DNA from: Clostridiales bacterium
GTDB taxonomy: Bacteria; Bacillota; Clostridia; Oscillospirales; Oscillospiraceae
DNA: 6,295 nt
Reading direction: 5' to 3'
Assembly (NCBI GenBank): GCA_021200895.1
Contig: JAJQFX010000215.1
Span: forward strand, 1 to 6,295
Within the stretch, counting starts at the first letter, position 1; each line of letters opens with the position of its first letter. This document shows, one piece after another, positions 1 through 5,287 of the stretch. The notes beneath the pieces were generated by a model that worked only from the letters and a program-made list of their open reading frames with translations, made no database searches and had not been told where the DNA came from. Both the position numbers and the translations under genes were made by a program.

Positions 1-127
1 CTGTTTCTGTTGGTAAAGTTAGATTATACTCACACATTTTATTCTGATAAATATGTTGATCTCCTAACAAAGCCGGATCGTCATAACAATAAGGAAGCCC
101 TTGCTTTTTGCGTCTTACATTATCCAT
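1..127 (-). CDS. Sugar O-acetyltransferase-like protein, N-terminal fragment (runs off left edge)
   Basis: Only the first 42 codons are in the window, read leftwards from an ATG at 127. The peptide begins MDNVRRKKQGLPYCYDDPAL and continues with LLGDQHIYQNKMCEYN. The DPxLLxxxxxYQxKMxEYN pattern resembles the small helical Mac domain that precedes the left-handed beta-helix of maltose/galactoside O-acetyltransferases. Those cytoplasmic trimers transfer acetyl from acetyl-CoA to sugar hydroxyls. The catalytic hexapeptide-repeat region lies outside the window, so the assignment rests on the N-terminus alone. The start at 127 is preferred because an AGGAG lies 8 bases upstream; a second in-frame ATG at 133 would sit only 2 bases from it. 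The gene is transcribed divergently from the MarR operon. Its G+C is much lower than that of its neighbours, which may mark a separate origin. Confidence 0.62.
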   Translation of the reverse strand, partial: MDNVRRKKQGLPYCYDDPALLGDQHIYQNKMCEYNLTLPTET

Positions 128-135
128 AATCATGT

Positions 136-140
136 CTCCT
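136..140 (-). promoter_or_regulatory. Ribosome binding site of the divergent acetyltransferase gene
   Basis: On the minus strand AGGAG (140 to 136) is followed by 8 bases and then the ATG at 127. Another in-frame ATG at 133 is only 2 bases away. The spacing therefore selects the start at 127. Confidence 0.7.
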
Positions 141-178
141 ATAGTAAATTCCGATTTATTGCTTTGCTTCTGACGTAT

Positions 179-207
179 ATTATAGCATCCCTCACACTGT
201 TTTGCTA
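179..207 (-). promoter_or_regulatory. Extended -10 promoter for the acetyltransferase gene
   Basis: The minus strand carries TGCTATAAT (187 to 179), a perfect extended -10 (TGn directly before a consensus TATAAT). Seventeen bases upstream, TAGCAA (207 to 202) is a weak -35 matching 3 of 6 positions, which is usual for extended -10 promoters. Transcription would start near 172, leaving a leader of about 45 bases before the ATG at 127. No operator-like dyad overlaps this promoter, so it looks constitutive or controlled from further upstream. Confidence 0.65.
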
Positions 208-223
208 CCGCTCTTCCTGTGGC

Positions 224-232
224 AGGTACATA
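224..232. promoter_or_regulatory. Possible third, degenerate GGTACC-type operator half
   Basis: AGGTACATA matches 8 of 9 bases of the AGGTACCTA core of the dyad centred at 255.5. It lies 28 bp away from that dyad, on the side of the divergent acetyltransferase promoter. The outer dyad arms seen in the two stronger sites are not obvious here. It could be a weak accessory site or chance. Confidence 0.25.
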
Positions 233-240
233 TTTTTTTG

Positions 241-270
241 CAAAAATTATTAGGTACCTATTGACTTTTG
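241..270. promoter_or_regulatory. Operator 1: 30-bp imperfect dyad over the -35 (probable MarR site)
   Basis: The core TAGGTACCTA (251-260) is a perfect 10-bp palindrome. The symmetry extends outward to CAAAA at 241-245 and TTTTG at 266-270. In all, 12 of 15 base pairs are symmetric about the centre at 255.5. The right arm covers the whole -35 hexamer TTGACT (261-266), so a bound protein would block RNA polymerase. The same core recurs 40 bp downstream at operator 2. MarR regulators bind such dyads and commonly autoregulate. Assigning it to the adjacent regulator is inference from position and duplication. Confidence 0.6.
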
Positions 271-289
271 GCGTTCGCCGGCATAAACT
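261..289 (+). promoter_or_regulatory. Promoter of the MarR-ABC operon
   Basis: TTGACT (261-266) matches the -35 consensus at 5 of 6 positions. A 17-bp spacer then leads to TAAACT (284-289), which matches the -10 consensus at 4 of 6. Transcription would begin near 296, inside operator 2, leaving a leader of about 50 bases before the ATG at 346. The -35 lies inside operator 1 and the -10 inside operator 2, as expected for a promoter silenced by two bound repressors. Confidence 0.65.
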
Positions 290-311
290 ATAGGTACCAA
301 TGGATTTTGCC
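280..311. promoter_or_regulatory. Operator 2: 32-bp imperfect dyad over the -10 and start point (probable MarR site)
   Basis: The dyad is centred at 295.5 on GGTACC, with outer arms GGCA (280-283) and TGCC (308-311). Twelve of 16 base pairs are symmetric. It shares its architecture with operator 1: an outer CAnAA arm, the central AGGTACC and a TTTTG arm. Here the core is TAGGTACCAA, one base short of the perfect palindrome. It covers the -10 (284-289) and the expected start point. The centre-to-centre distance to operator 1 is 40 bp, close to four helical turns, so both sites would lie on roughly the same DNA face. Confidence 0.55.
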
Positions 312-345
312 CATCCGGGCAGCCGGATTCAGAGGAGGGATTTGG

Positions 346-807
346 ATGAATCAACAGGAGCAGACCACTGAGCTGCTCTTTCTGCTCCGGCGGTGCGGCC
401 ACCGGCTCCACGGCAAGCGGGGCGGCGGCAGGGTCAGCCAGCAGCGTGTGCTGCGGATTTTGACCAAGTATGGGGAGCAGACTCAGCACCAGCTTCAGGA
501 GCGGATGGGGGTGCAGCAGGGCTCCCTCAGCGAGCTGGTAAAGAAGCTGGAGACCAAAGGGCTGGTGACGCGCACCAGAGCGCCCCAGGACCGGCGGCAG
601 GTGCTGATACGCCTGACCGACGCAGGCCGGGCGGAGAGTGACGCGCAATACCAGCACTTTTTAGAGCGCAACGAGGCGCTGTTTGCCCCTCTGACCCAGG
701 AGGAGCAGGCGGCGCTGCGGCAGATGCTGACCCGCCTCCTCCAGGCCTGGGAGGAGCAGGATGGGGAAGCACAACCCCGACAAGGCGAACAGGAGGCTTG
801 TCACTGA
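346..807 (+). CDS. MarR-family transcriptional regulator
   Basis: This 153-residue protein is the usual size for MarR regulators, cytoplasmic dimeric winged-helix DNA-binding proteins that often respond to small molecules or oxidants. A predicted winged helix spans about residues 30-95. It includes a recognition-helix region QQGSLSELVKKLETKGLV (57-74) and a wing with the family's conserved D82-R83-R84, followed by VLIRLTDAG. Charged helices at both ends would form the dimer interface. The ATG at 346 follows AGGAGG (333-338) by 7 bases. A longer reading from a TTG at 268 would translate the promoter and operator 2, so it is rejected. It is the first gene of an operon with two ABC exporter genes. 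The twin dyads upstream suggest autorepression, with induction by an exporter substrate. Cys17 lies in the first helix, where redox-sensing relatives such as OhrR carry their reactive cysteine. That role here is only a possibility. Confidence 0.88.
   Translation: MNQQEQTTELLFLLRRCGHRLHGKRGGGRVSQQRVLRILTKYGEQTQHQLQERMGVQQGSLSELVKKLETKGLVTRTRAPQDRRQVLIRLTDAGRAESDAQYQHFLERNEALFAPLTQEEQAALRQMLTRLLQAWEEQDGEAQPRQGEQEACH
791..796 (+). promoter_or_regulatory. Ribosome binding site of the first ABC gene, inside the end of the MarR gene
   Basis: AGGAGG lies within the last codons of the regulator gene. The ATG at 810 is 13 bases downstream, longer than ideal. A TTG at 798 is only 1 base away, and an in-frame CTG at 804 sits at the usual 7 bases. 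I keep the ATG because the protein starting there has the typical half-transporter N-terminus. The placement suggests translation coupled to termination of the regulator gene at 807. Confidence 0.55.
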
Positions 808-809
808 CC

Positions 810-2552
810 ATGAAGCGTGTATTATCCTATTTAAAACCGTATTTGATTTACTGCCTGCTGGCGCAGCTGTTCATGGTGGGCGAGGTGTCCATGGATTTGA
901 TTCAGCCCACCATGATGAGTACCATCGTGGACGAGGGCGTGCTTGGGCTGTCCTCCGGCGGCGTGGGGGATTTGAACCTGGTGCTGACCCAGGGGCTGCA
1001 AATGATCCTCTGCGTGGTGCTGGGGGGAACCTTTGGCATATTGGCGGGGCTGTTCAGCAACCTGGCCAGCCAGAACTTTTCCAACGATGTGCGGAAGGAC
1101 TGCTTCCGCAAGGTGATGCACCTGTCCTTCTCCCAGACTGACCAGTTCTCCACCGGCTCGCTGGTGACCCGCATCACCAACGACGTGACCCAGGTGCAGA
1201 ACATCGTCCCCTCCCTCACCCGGGGCGGGGTGCGGGCGCTGGTGTTCTTCATCGGCGGCATCTACTGTATGCTGCGCCTCAGCGTCAGCTTCGGCGTGGT
1301 GATTGCCTGCGCCCTGCCCTTCATCATCGCAACGGCGGTCTACTTCCTGTATAAGGCCACCCCTATCTTCACCCAGCTGCAAAAGAAGCTGGACAAGGTG
1401 AACAGTATCATGCAGGAGAACGTCTCCGGCGCACGGGTAGTGAAAGCCTACGTCCAGGAGCGCCGGGAGGAGAAGCGGTTCGGCCAGGCCAATCAGGAGC
1501 TGGTGGACACCCAGCTGAAAGCGCTGGTGTTTTTCGCCTGTATGTCCCCCATTATGAACATCGTGATGAATATCGCCGTGGTGGCCATCATCTATGTGGG
1601 CGGCATCCAGGTGCAGGCAGGCTCCACCACGCCGGGCAACGTCATGGCAGCCATCACCTATTCCTCCCAGATTTTGAACAGCATTACCTCCATGGCCATG
1701 ATTTTCCAGAACCTGACCCGGGGCACAGCCTCCGCCAAACGGCTGGAGGAGGTGCTGGACGTGGAGCCGGTGATTCAGGACGGCCAGGGAGCGGAGCCCA
1801 CAGCCCCCGGCCAGGTGGAGTTCCGCAACGTATCCTTCGCCTACTCCGGCGCAGGGGATACCGTGCTCCACGACATCAACCTGACCATTCACCCCGGGGA
1901 GACCCTGGGCATCATGGGGGCCACCGGCAGCGGCAAGTCCAGCCTGGTGAACCTGATTCCCCGGTTCTACGACCCCACTGAGGGCACCGTACTGGTGGAC
2001 GGCGTGGACGTGAAGGACTACCCCCTCTCTAACCTTCGGGATAAAATCTCCATCGCGCTGCAAAAGAGCGAGCTGTTCCGGGGCACCATTGGGGACAATA
2101 TCGCCATCGGCCGCCCGGAGGCCGGGCAGGAGGAACTGGAGGCCGCGGTGGACACCGCCCAGGCCACCGAGTTCATCCGCCAGAAGGCCCACGGCTTTGA
2201 CACCCCCGTGGCGGAGAAGGGCATGAGCCTGTCCGGCGGGCAGAAGCAGCGCATCGCCATCAGCCGCGCCGTGCTGAAGGGGGCGGAGATTTTGATTTTT
2301 GACGACTCCACCAGCGCGCTGGATTTGAAAACGGAGGCCGACCTGTACACCGCCCTCCGGCGGGACGCTCCCAACGTCACCAAAATCATCATCGCCCAGC
2401 GGGTGGCCTCCGTGAAAGGGGCGAACCGCATCGCCATCCTGGAGGGCGGCACCATCATTGCCTGCGCCCCCCACGAGGAGCTGCTGCGCACCTGCCCGGT
2501 GTATCAGGACATCTACAATTCCCAGCTGAAAGGAAGTGAGCAGCATGGCTGA
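810..2552 (+). CDS. ABC exporter half-transporter with degenerate ATP site (heterodimer subunit 1)
   Basis: This 580-residue protein has an N-terminal six-helix membrane domain (helices near residues 11-33, 62-85, 140-160, 161-181, 243-266 and 276-298) fused to an ATPase domain from about 335. That is the type IV exporter (MsbA-like) arrangement. ATPase motifs are the A-loop Y345, Walker A GATGSGKSS (370-378), Q-loop Q418, canonical signature LSGGQ (474-478) and Walker B ILIFD (494-498). The residue after Walker B is D499 instead of the catalytic Glu, and the switch residue is Q530 (IIAQR) instead of His. Both changes are known from the degenerate subunit of heterodimeric exporters such as TM287/288 and BmrCD. 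It should pair with the next gene product, contributing an intact signature to the partner's active site. The start lies 2 bases after the regulator's stop codon. The substrate cannot be read from the sequence; drugs, peptides or lipids are all possible. Confidence 0.93.
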   Translation: MKRVLSYLKPYLIYCLLAQLFMVGEVSMDLIQPTMMSTIVDEGVLGLSSGGVGDLNLVLTQGLQMILCVVLGGTFGILAGLFSNLASQNFSNDVRKDCFRKVMHLSFSQTDQFSTGSLVTRITNDVTQVQNIVPSLTRGGVRALVFFIGGIYCMLRLSVSFGVVIACALPFIIATAVYFLYKATPIFTQLQKKLDKVNSIMQENVSGARVVKAYVQERREEKRFGQANQELVDTQLKALVFFACMSPIMNIVMNIAVVAIIYVGGIQVQAGSTTPGNVMAAITYSSQILNSITSMAMIFQNLTRGTASAKRLEEVLDVEPVIQDGQGAEPTAPGQVEFRNVSFAYSGAGDTVLHDINLTIHPGETLGIMGATGSGKSSLVNLIPRFYDPTEGTVLVDGVDVKDYPLSNLRDKISIALQKSELFRGTIGDNIAIGRPEAGQEELEAAVDTAQATEFIRQKAHGFDTPVAEKGMSLSGGQKQRIAISRAVLKGAEILIFDDSTSALDLKTEADLYTALRRDAPNVTKIIIAQRVASVKGANRIAILEGGTIIACAPHEELLRTCPVYQDIYNSQLKGSEQHG

Positions 2553-4356
2553 TACGAAATCTCCCCCGGTGGTGAACCTCCGGGGCGGCCCCGGCAGAGG
2601 GGCAAATTTCGCCGCGGAAAAGCCCAAAGAGGGGCGCAAGACCCTGCTCCGCCTGGTTTCGCTGTTCCGGCAGGAGCGGGGACTGGTGGCCGGGCTGCTG
2701 ACGGTGGTGGTGATCGGCTGCGTCGGCTCCGTGGCCGCGCCGGGCTTTCAGGCTTCCGCCATTGACTGCATCTCCGCCGGAGCATACCAGACCCTGACCC
2801 GGTATCTGGTGCTGATGCTGGCGGCCTATCTGGTGTACGGCCTGTGCAGCCTGCTCCAGGGGCTGGTGGCCGCTCATCTGAGCCAGCACATCGTGGGGAG
2901 GATGCGCAACGACCTGTTCCGAAAGGTGGTCAACCTGCCCATCAAATACCTGGACACCCACTCCCACGGCGACATTATGAGCCGCATGACCAACGACGTG
3001 GAGAACATCTCCAACATCATCGCCCAGTCCCTCAGCTCCCTGGTGTCCGGCGTGCTGACCATTGCGGGTACCATCTTTATGATGGTGTACTACTGCTGGC
3101 AGCTGGCCATCCTCAGCTGCCTGACGGTGGTGGTCTCGGTGCTCATCACCACCGCCATCTCCAGGGCCATGCGGAAGCTGTTCCGCCGCCGCCAGAGCCT
3201 GCTGGGCGACCTGAACGGCACTGTGGAGGAGAAGGTCATCGGCTACCGCACCGTCACCGCCTACAACCAGCAGGAGGCCACCATCCGGGAGTTTGAGGCC
3301 ATCTCTGACGACCTGAAGCGCACCGGCATCCGCGCCGAGGTCATCGGCTCCTCCATGGGGCCGCTGATGAACGTGGTCAGCAACGTGGCCTTCGTCATCG
3401 TGGCCGTGTGCGGCGGCTACTTCGCCATCCACGGCATCATCTCCGTGGGAGTGATTTCCGCCTTCATCGTCTACGCCAAGCAGTTCTCCCGCCCCATCAA
3501 TGAACTGGCCAACCTGTACGCCCAAATCGAGACGGCCATCGCCGGTGCGGAGCGGGTCTTTGCCATCATGGACGAGGCAGAGGAGGACAAGAGCGGCCAG
3601 GGGGATATGGAGCAAGCCAAAGGCGTCGTCACCTTCCGGAACGTGGACTTTTCCTATGTCCCCGGCAAGCAGGTGCTGTACGGCTTCAACCTGGAGGTGC
3701 AGGCCGGGCAGAAGGTGGCGCTGGTGGGGGCCACCGGCAGCGGCAAGACCACGGTGGTCAACCTGCTGATGCGGTTCTACGACGTGGACGCAGGAGAAAT
3801 CCTCATCGACGGCGTCAACATCAAGGACATCTCCGCTGACGAGCTGCGGCGCAGCACCGCCATTGTGTTACAGGACACGGTGCTGTTCTCCGACACCATC
3901 CGGGGCAACCTGAAATATTCCAACCCCGACGCCACCCAGGAGGAACTGGATCACGCGGCGGCCATGTCCGGCTGTACCAGCCTGATACGCCGCCTGCCGG
4001 AGGGGTACGACACCCAGCTTTCCGAGGGGGGCAGTAACCTGTCCCAGGGGCAGCGGCAGCTGCTGTCCATCTGCCGGGCGTTCCTGGCCAGCCCCAGAAT
4101 TTTGATTCTGGACGAAGCCACCTCCAGCGTGGACACCCGCACTGAGAAGCGGATTCAGGACGCCATGGTGAACCTGATGAAGGACCGCACCAGCCTCATC
4201 ATTGCCCACCGGCTCAGCACCATTCAGGACGCCGACCTCATCGTCGTCATGGATCAGGGGCGCATCGTGGAAACCGGTCAGCATGAGGCGCTGCTGGCCC
4301 GGAAGGGGCGCTACTACGACCTCTATATGACCCAGTTCGCCGGGAACCAGATTTAA
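2545..4356 (+). CDS. ABC exporter half-transporter with catalytic ATP site (heterodimer subunit 2)
   Basis: This 603-residue protein has a Gly/Pro/Lys-rich cytoplasmic N-terminal extension of about 30 residues. Six membrane helices follow (near 46-68, 88-112, 167-185, 187-206, 273-297 and 300-322), then an ATPase domain from about 362. Motifs are the A-loop Y371, Walker A GATGSGKTT (395-403), Q-loop Q443, Walker B ILILD with catalytic E524, D-loop SSVD (527-530) and switch His H555 (IIAHR). The signature is LSQGQ (499-503), with Gln for the first Gly of LSGGQ. This protein thus supplies the working Walker B and His, while its altered signature faces the partner's degenerate site. The ATG at 2545 overlaps the previous gene by 8 bases and lies 10 bases after an AAGGA; a GTG at 2536 falls within that ribosome binding region. 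The overlap suggests coupled translation and equal dosage of the two subunits. Confidence 0.94.
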   Translation: MADTKSPPVVNLRGGPGRGANFAAEKPKEGRKTLLRLVSLFRQERGLVAGLLTVVVIGCVGSVAAPGFQASAIDCISAGAYQTLTRYLVLMLAAYLVYGLCSLLQGLVAAHLSQHIVGRMRNDLFRKVVNLPIKYLDTHSHGDIMSRMTNDVENISNIIAQSLSSLVSGVLTIAGTIFMMVYYCWQLAILSCLTVVVSVLITTAISRAMRKLFRRRQSLLGDLNGTVEEKVIGYRTVTAYNQQEATIREFEAISDDLKRTGIRAEVIGSSMGPLMNVVSNVAFVIVAVCGGYFAIHGIISVGVISAFIVYAKQFSRPINELANLYAQIETAIAGAERVFAIMDEAEEDKSGQGDMEQAKGVVTFRNVDFSYVPGKQVLYGFNLEVQAGQKVALVGATGSGKTTVVNLLMRFYDVDAGEILIDGVNIKDISADELRRSTAIVLQDTVLFSDTIRGNLKYSNPDATQEELDHAAAMSGCTSLIRRLPEGYDTQLSEGGSNLSQGQRQLLSICRAFLASPRILILDEATSSVDTRTEKRIQDAMVNLMKDRTSLIIAHRLSTIQDADLIVVMDQGRIVETGQHEALLARKGRYYDLYMTQFAGNQI

Positions 4357-4420
4357 GGGCCGAAAAATTTTATTTACAAACTGTTAATCCTGTAGTCGCA
4401 TTTTCCCCGCCCTTTTGCGC

Positions 4421-4426
4421 TATACT
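4421..4426 (+). promoter_or_regulatory. Possible -10 element upstream of the BI-1 gene
   Basis: TATACT matches the -10 consensus at 5 of 6 positions and lies in a locally AT-rich stretch of the 135-base spacer between the second ABC gene and the BI-1 gene. No good -35 appears 16-18 bases upstream, and there is no exact TGn extension. Initiation would fall near 4433, giving a leader of about 59 bases. Read-through from the ABC operon is the alternative, because I see no GC-rich hairpin with a T-run after 4356. Confidence 0.4.
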
Positions 4427-4456
4427 GATAGTGTGAAAGCATCAGGGAAACTCTGC

Positions 4457-4471
4457 CCCGGCCCCGCCGGG
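4457..4471 (+). other. GC-rich hairpin in the BI-1 leader
   Basis: CCCGGC, a CCC loop and GCCGGG form a perfect 6-bp all-GC stem. It can be prolonged past a two-base bulge by TCT (4452-4454) with AGA (4472-4474). It ends 9 bases before the AAGGAG at 4481-4486. There is no T-run after it, so it is not an intrinsic terminator. A smaller hairpin, CAGGG-AAA-CTCTG with one G-T pair, fits at 4443-4455 and competes only with the prolonged form. A role in message stability or translation is speculative. Confidence 0.35.
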
Positions 4472-4491
4472 AGACGAAAGAAGGAGCCTCT

Positions 4492-5202
4492 ATGTATCAG
4501 GATTACGATTATAACAACTATTCCTACCTCAGCCCGGAGGAGCGGGCGGCGGCGAAACGGAATTACTTCTCCCGCACCTATCAGACCATGGCCTTTGGCC
4601 TGCTCATCACCTTCGCCACGGCGCTGGTGACGGCCATGTACTTCCCCTGGATTTCCTATAATATGGGGGCGGTGTTGCTGCTGTGCGTGGCCCAGCTGGT
4701 GCTGGTGGTGGCCCTGAACCGGGCCATCGCCACCGCCGGATACGGCCAGGTCATCGCCATGTTCGCCGGGTACGCCTGCCTCACCGGCGTCACCTTCGGC
4801 AGCCTGTTCCTGGTGTTCGACATTGCCACCATCTTCCAGTGCTTCCTGGCCACGGCGGCGGCCTTCGGGGGCATGGCGATTTTTGGCGCGGTGACGAAGC
4901 GGGATTTGTCCCCCTGGATCAGCAGCCTGATGGGGACGCTGATCGGGGTGCTGGTGCTGGCTGTGGTCAACATTTTCCTCCGTGCGCCCATGCTGGACTC
5001 CCTCATCTGCGCGGTGGGCGTGGTGCTGTTCATGGGCATGACCGCCTATGACAGCCAGAAGCTGGGCCAGATGTTTGACCAGACCGGCGGAGGCGAGCTG
5101 GCCGAACGGTACAGCGTCTACGCCGCCTTGCAGCTGTATCTGGACTTTATCAACCTCTTCCTGTACCTGCTGCGGCTGATGAGCCGGAGCCGCCGGGATT
5201 GA
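4492..5202 (+). CDS. Bax inhibitor-1/YccA-family integral membrane protein
   Basis: This 236-residue protein has seven predicted membrane helices (near residues 33-51, 59-75, 86-109, 112-134, 143-163, 170-186 and 213-230), the BI-1/TMBIM topology. The hallmark motifs are in the last two helices: TAYDSQKL with D187, and LQLYLDFINLFLYLLRLM with D218. In the Bacillus homologue YetJ an aspartate pair in the equivalent helices forms a pH-sensitive gate for calcium leak. D187 and D218 are the likely counterparts here. A short tyrosine-rich tail (MYQDYDYNNYSYLSPEER) precedes the first helix, and a basic SRSRRD ends the protein. Length is normal for the bacterial family. The ATG at 4492 follows AAGGAG by 5 bases. 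The physiological role in bacteria is poorly defined; membrane-protein quality control (as for YccA with FtsH) and ion leak have been proposed. The gene probably shares a transcript with the Nif3 gene, 85 bases downstream. Confidence 0.92.
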   Translation: MYQDYDYNNYSYLSPEERAAAKRNYFSRTYQTMAFGLLITFATALVTAMYFPWISYNMGAVLLLCVAQLVLVVALNRAIATAGYGQVIAMFAGYACLTGVTFGSLFLVFDIATIFQCFLATAAAFGGMAIFGAVTKRDLSPWISSLMGTLIGVLVLAVVNIFLRAPMLDSLICAVGVVLFMGMTAYDSQKLGQMFDQTGGGELAERYSVYAALQLYLDFINLFLYLLRLMSRSRRD

Positions 5203-5272
5203 CGCATCGGCGTTTTCCCCTGTCATAGTGATAAACCGGCATGGCCGCCGCTGCGCCGCCGCCGGGAAAGAT

Positions 5273-5278
5273 AAGGAG
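5273..5278 (+). promoter_or_regulatory. Ribosome binding site of the Nif3-family gene
   Basis: AAGGAG is followed by 9 bases and then the ATG at 5288. This favours that ATG over an in-frame GTG at 5228, which would add 20 low-complexity Arg/Ala-rich residues and has no ribosome binding site at a usable distance. Confidence 0.75.
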
Positions 5279-5287
5279 TTATCAACA

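Noticed and set aside
270..279. GGCG-TT-CGCC palindrome in the spacer of the MarR promoter
   Set aside because: Four-base arms in GC-rich DNA are expected by chance, and the element is not repeated elsewhere in the region, unlike the GGTACC dyads.
308..321. TGCCC-ATCC-GGGCA hairpin in the MarR leader
   Set aside because: It is a 5-bp stem with no T-run, it overlaps the end of operator 2 and it is short enough to arise by chance. It does not cover the ribosome binding site.
268..345. N-terminal extension of the MarR protein from a TTG at 268
   Set aside because: It would translate through the -10 and operator 2, upstream of the likely transcription start. The ATG at 346 has an ideal ribosome binding site.
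831..2639. Very long open frame on the minus strand opposite the first ABC gene
   Set aside because: Its translation is low-complexity and His/Gly/Asp/Ala-rich with no recognisable domain. It lies antisense to a full ABC protein with every motif in place. Such frames are common opposite GC-rich genes.
2455..3615. Long minus-strand frame opposite the second ABC gene
   Set aside because: It shows the same His/Gly/Asp-rich antisense composition, has no credible start signal and overlaps two well-supported genes.
5202..5216. ACGC-ATCG-GCGT hairpin followed by four T residues at the end of the BI-1 gene
   Set aside because: A 4-bp stem overlapping the stop codon with only four T residues is too weak to call a terminator. 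Partial termination cannot be excluded.
5228..5287. N-terminal extension of the Nif3 protein from a GTG at 5228
   Set aside because: The extra residues are Arg/Ala-rich and unlike the family. The ATG at 5288 has AAGGAG at 9 bases and begins the typical MKISEV-type N-terminus.
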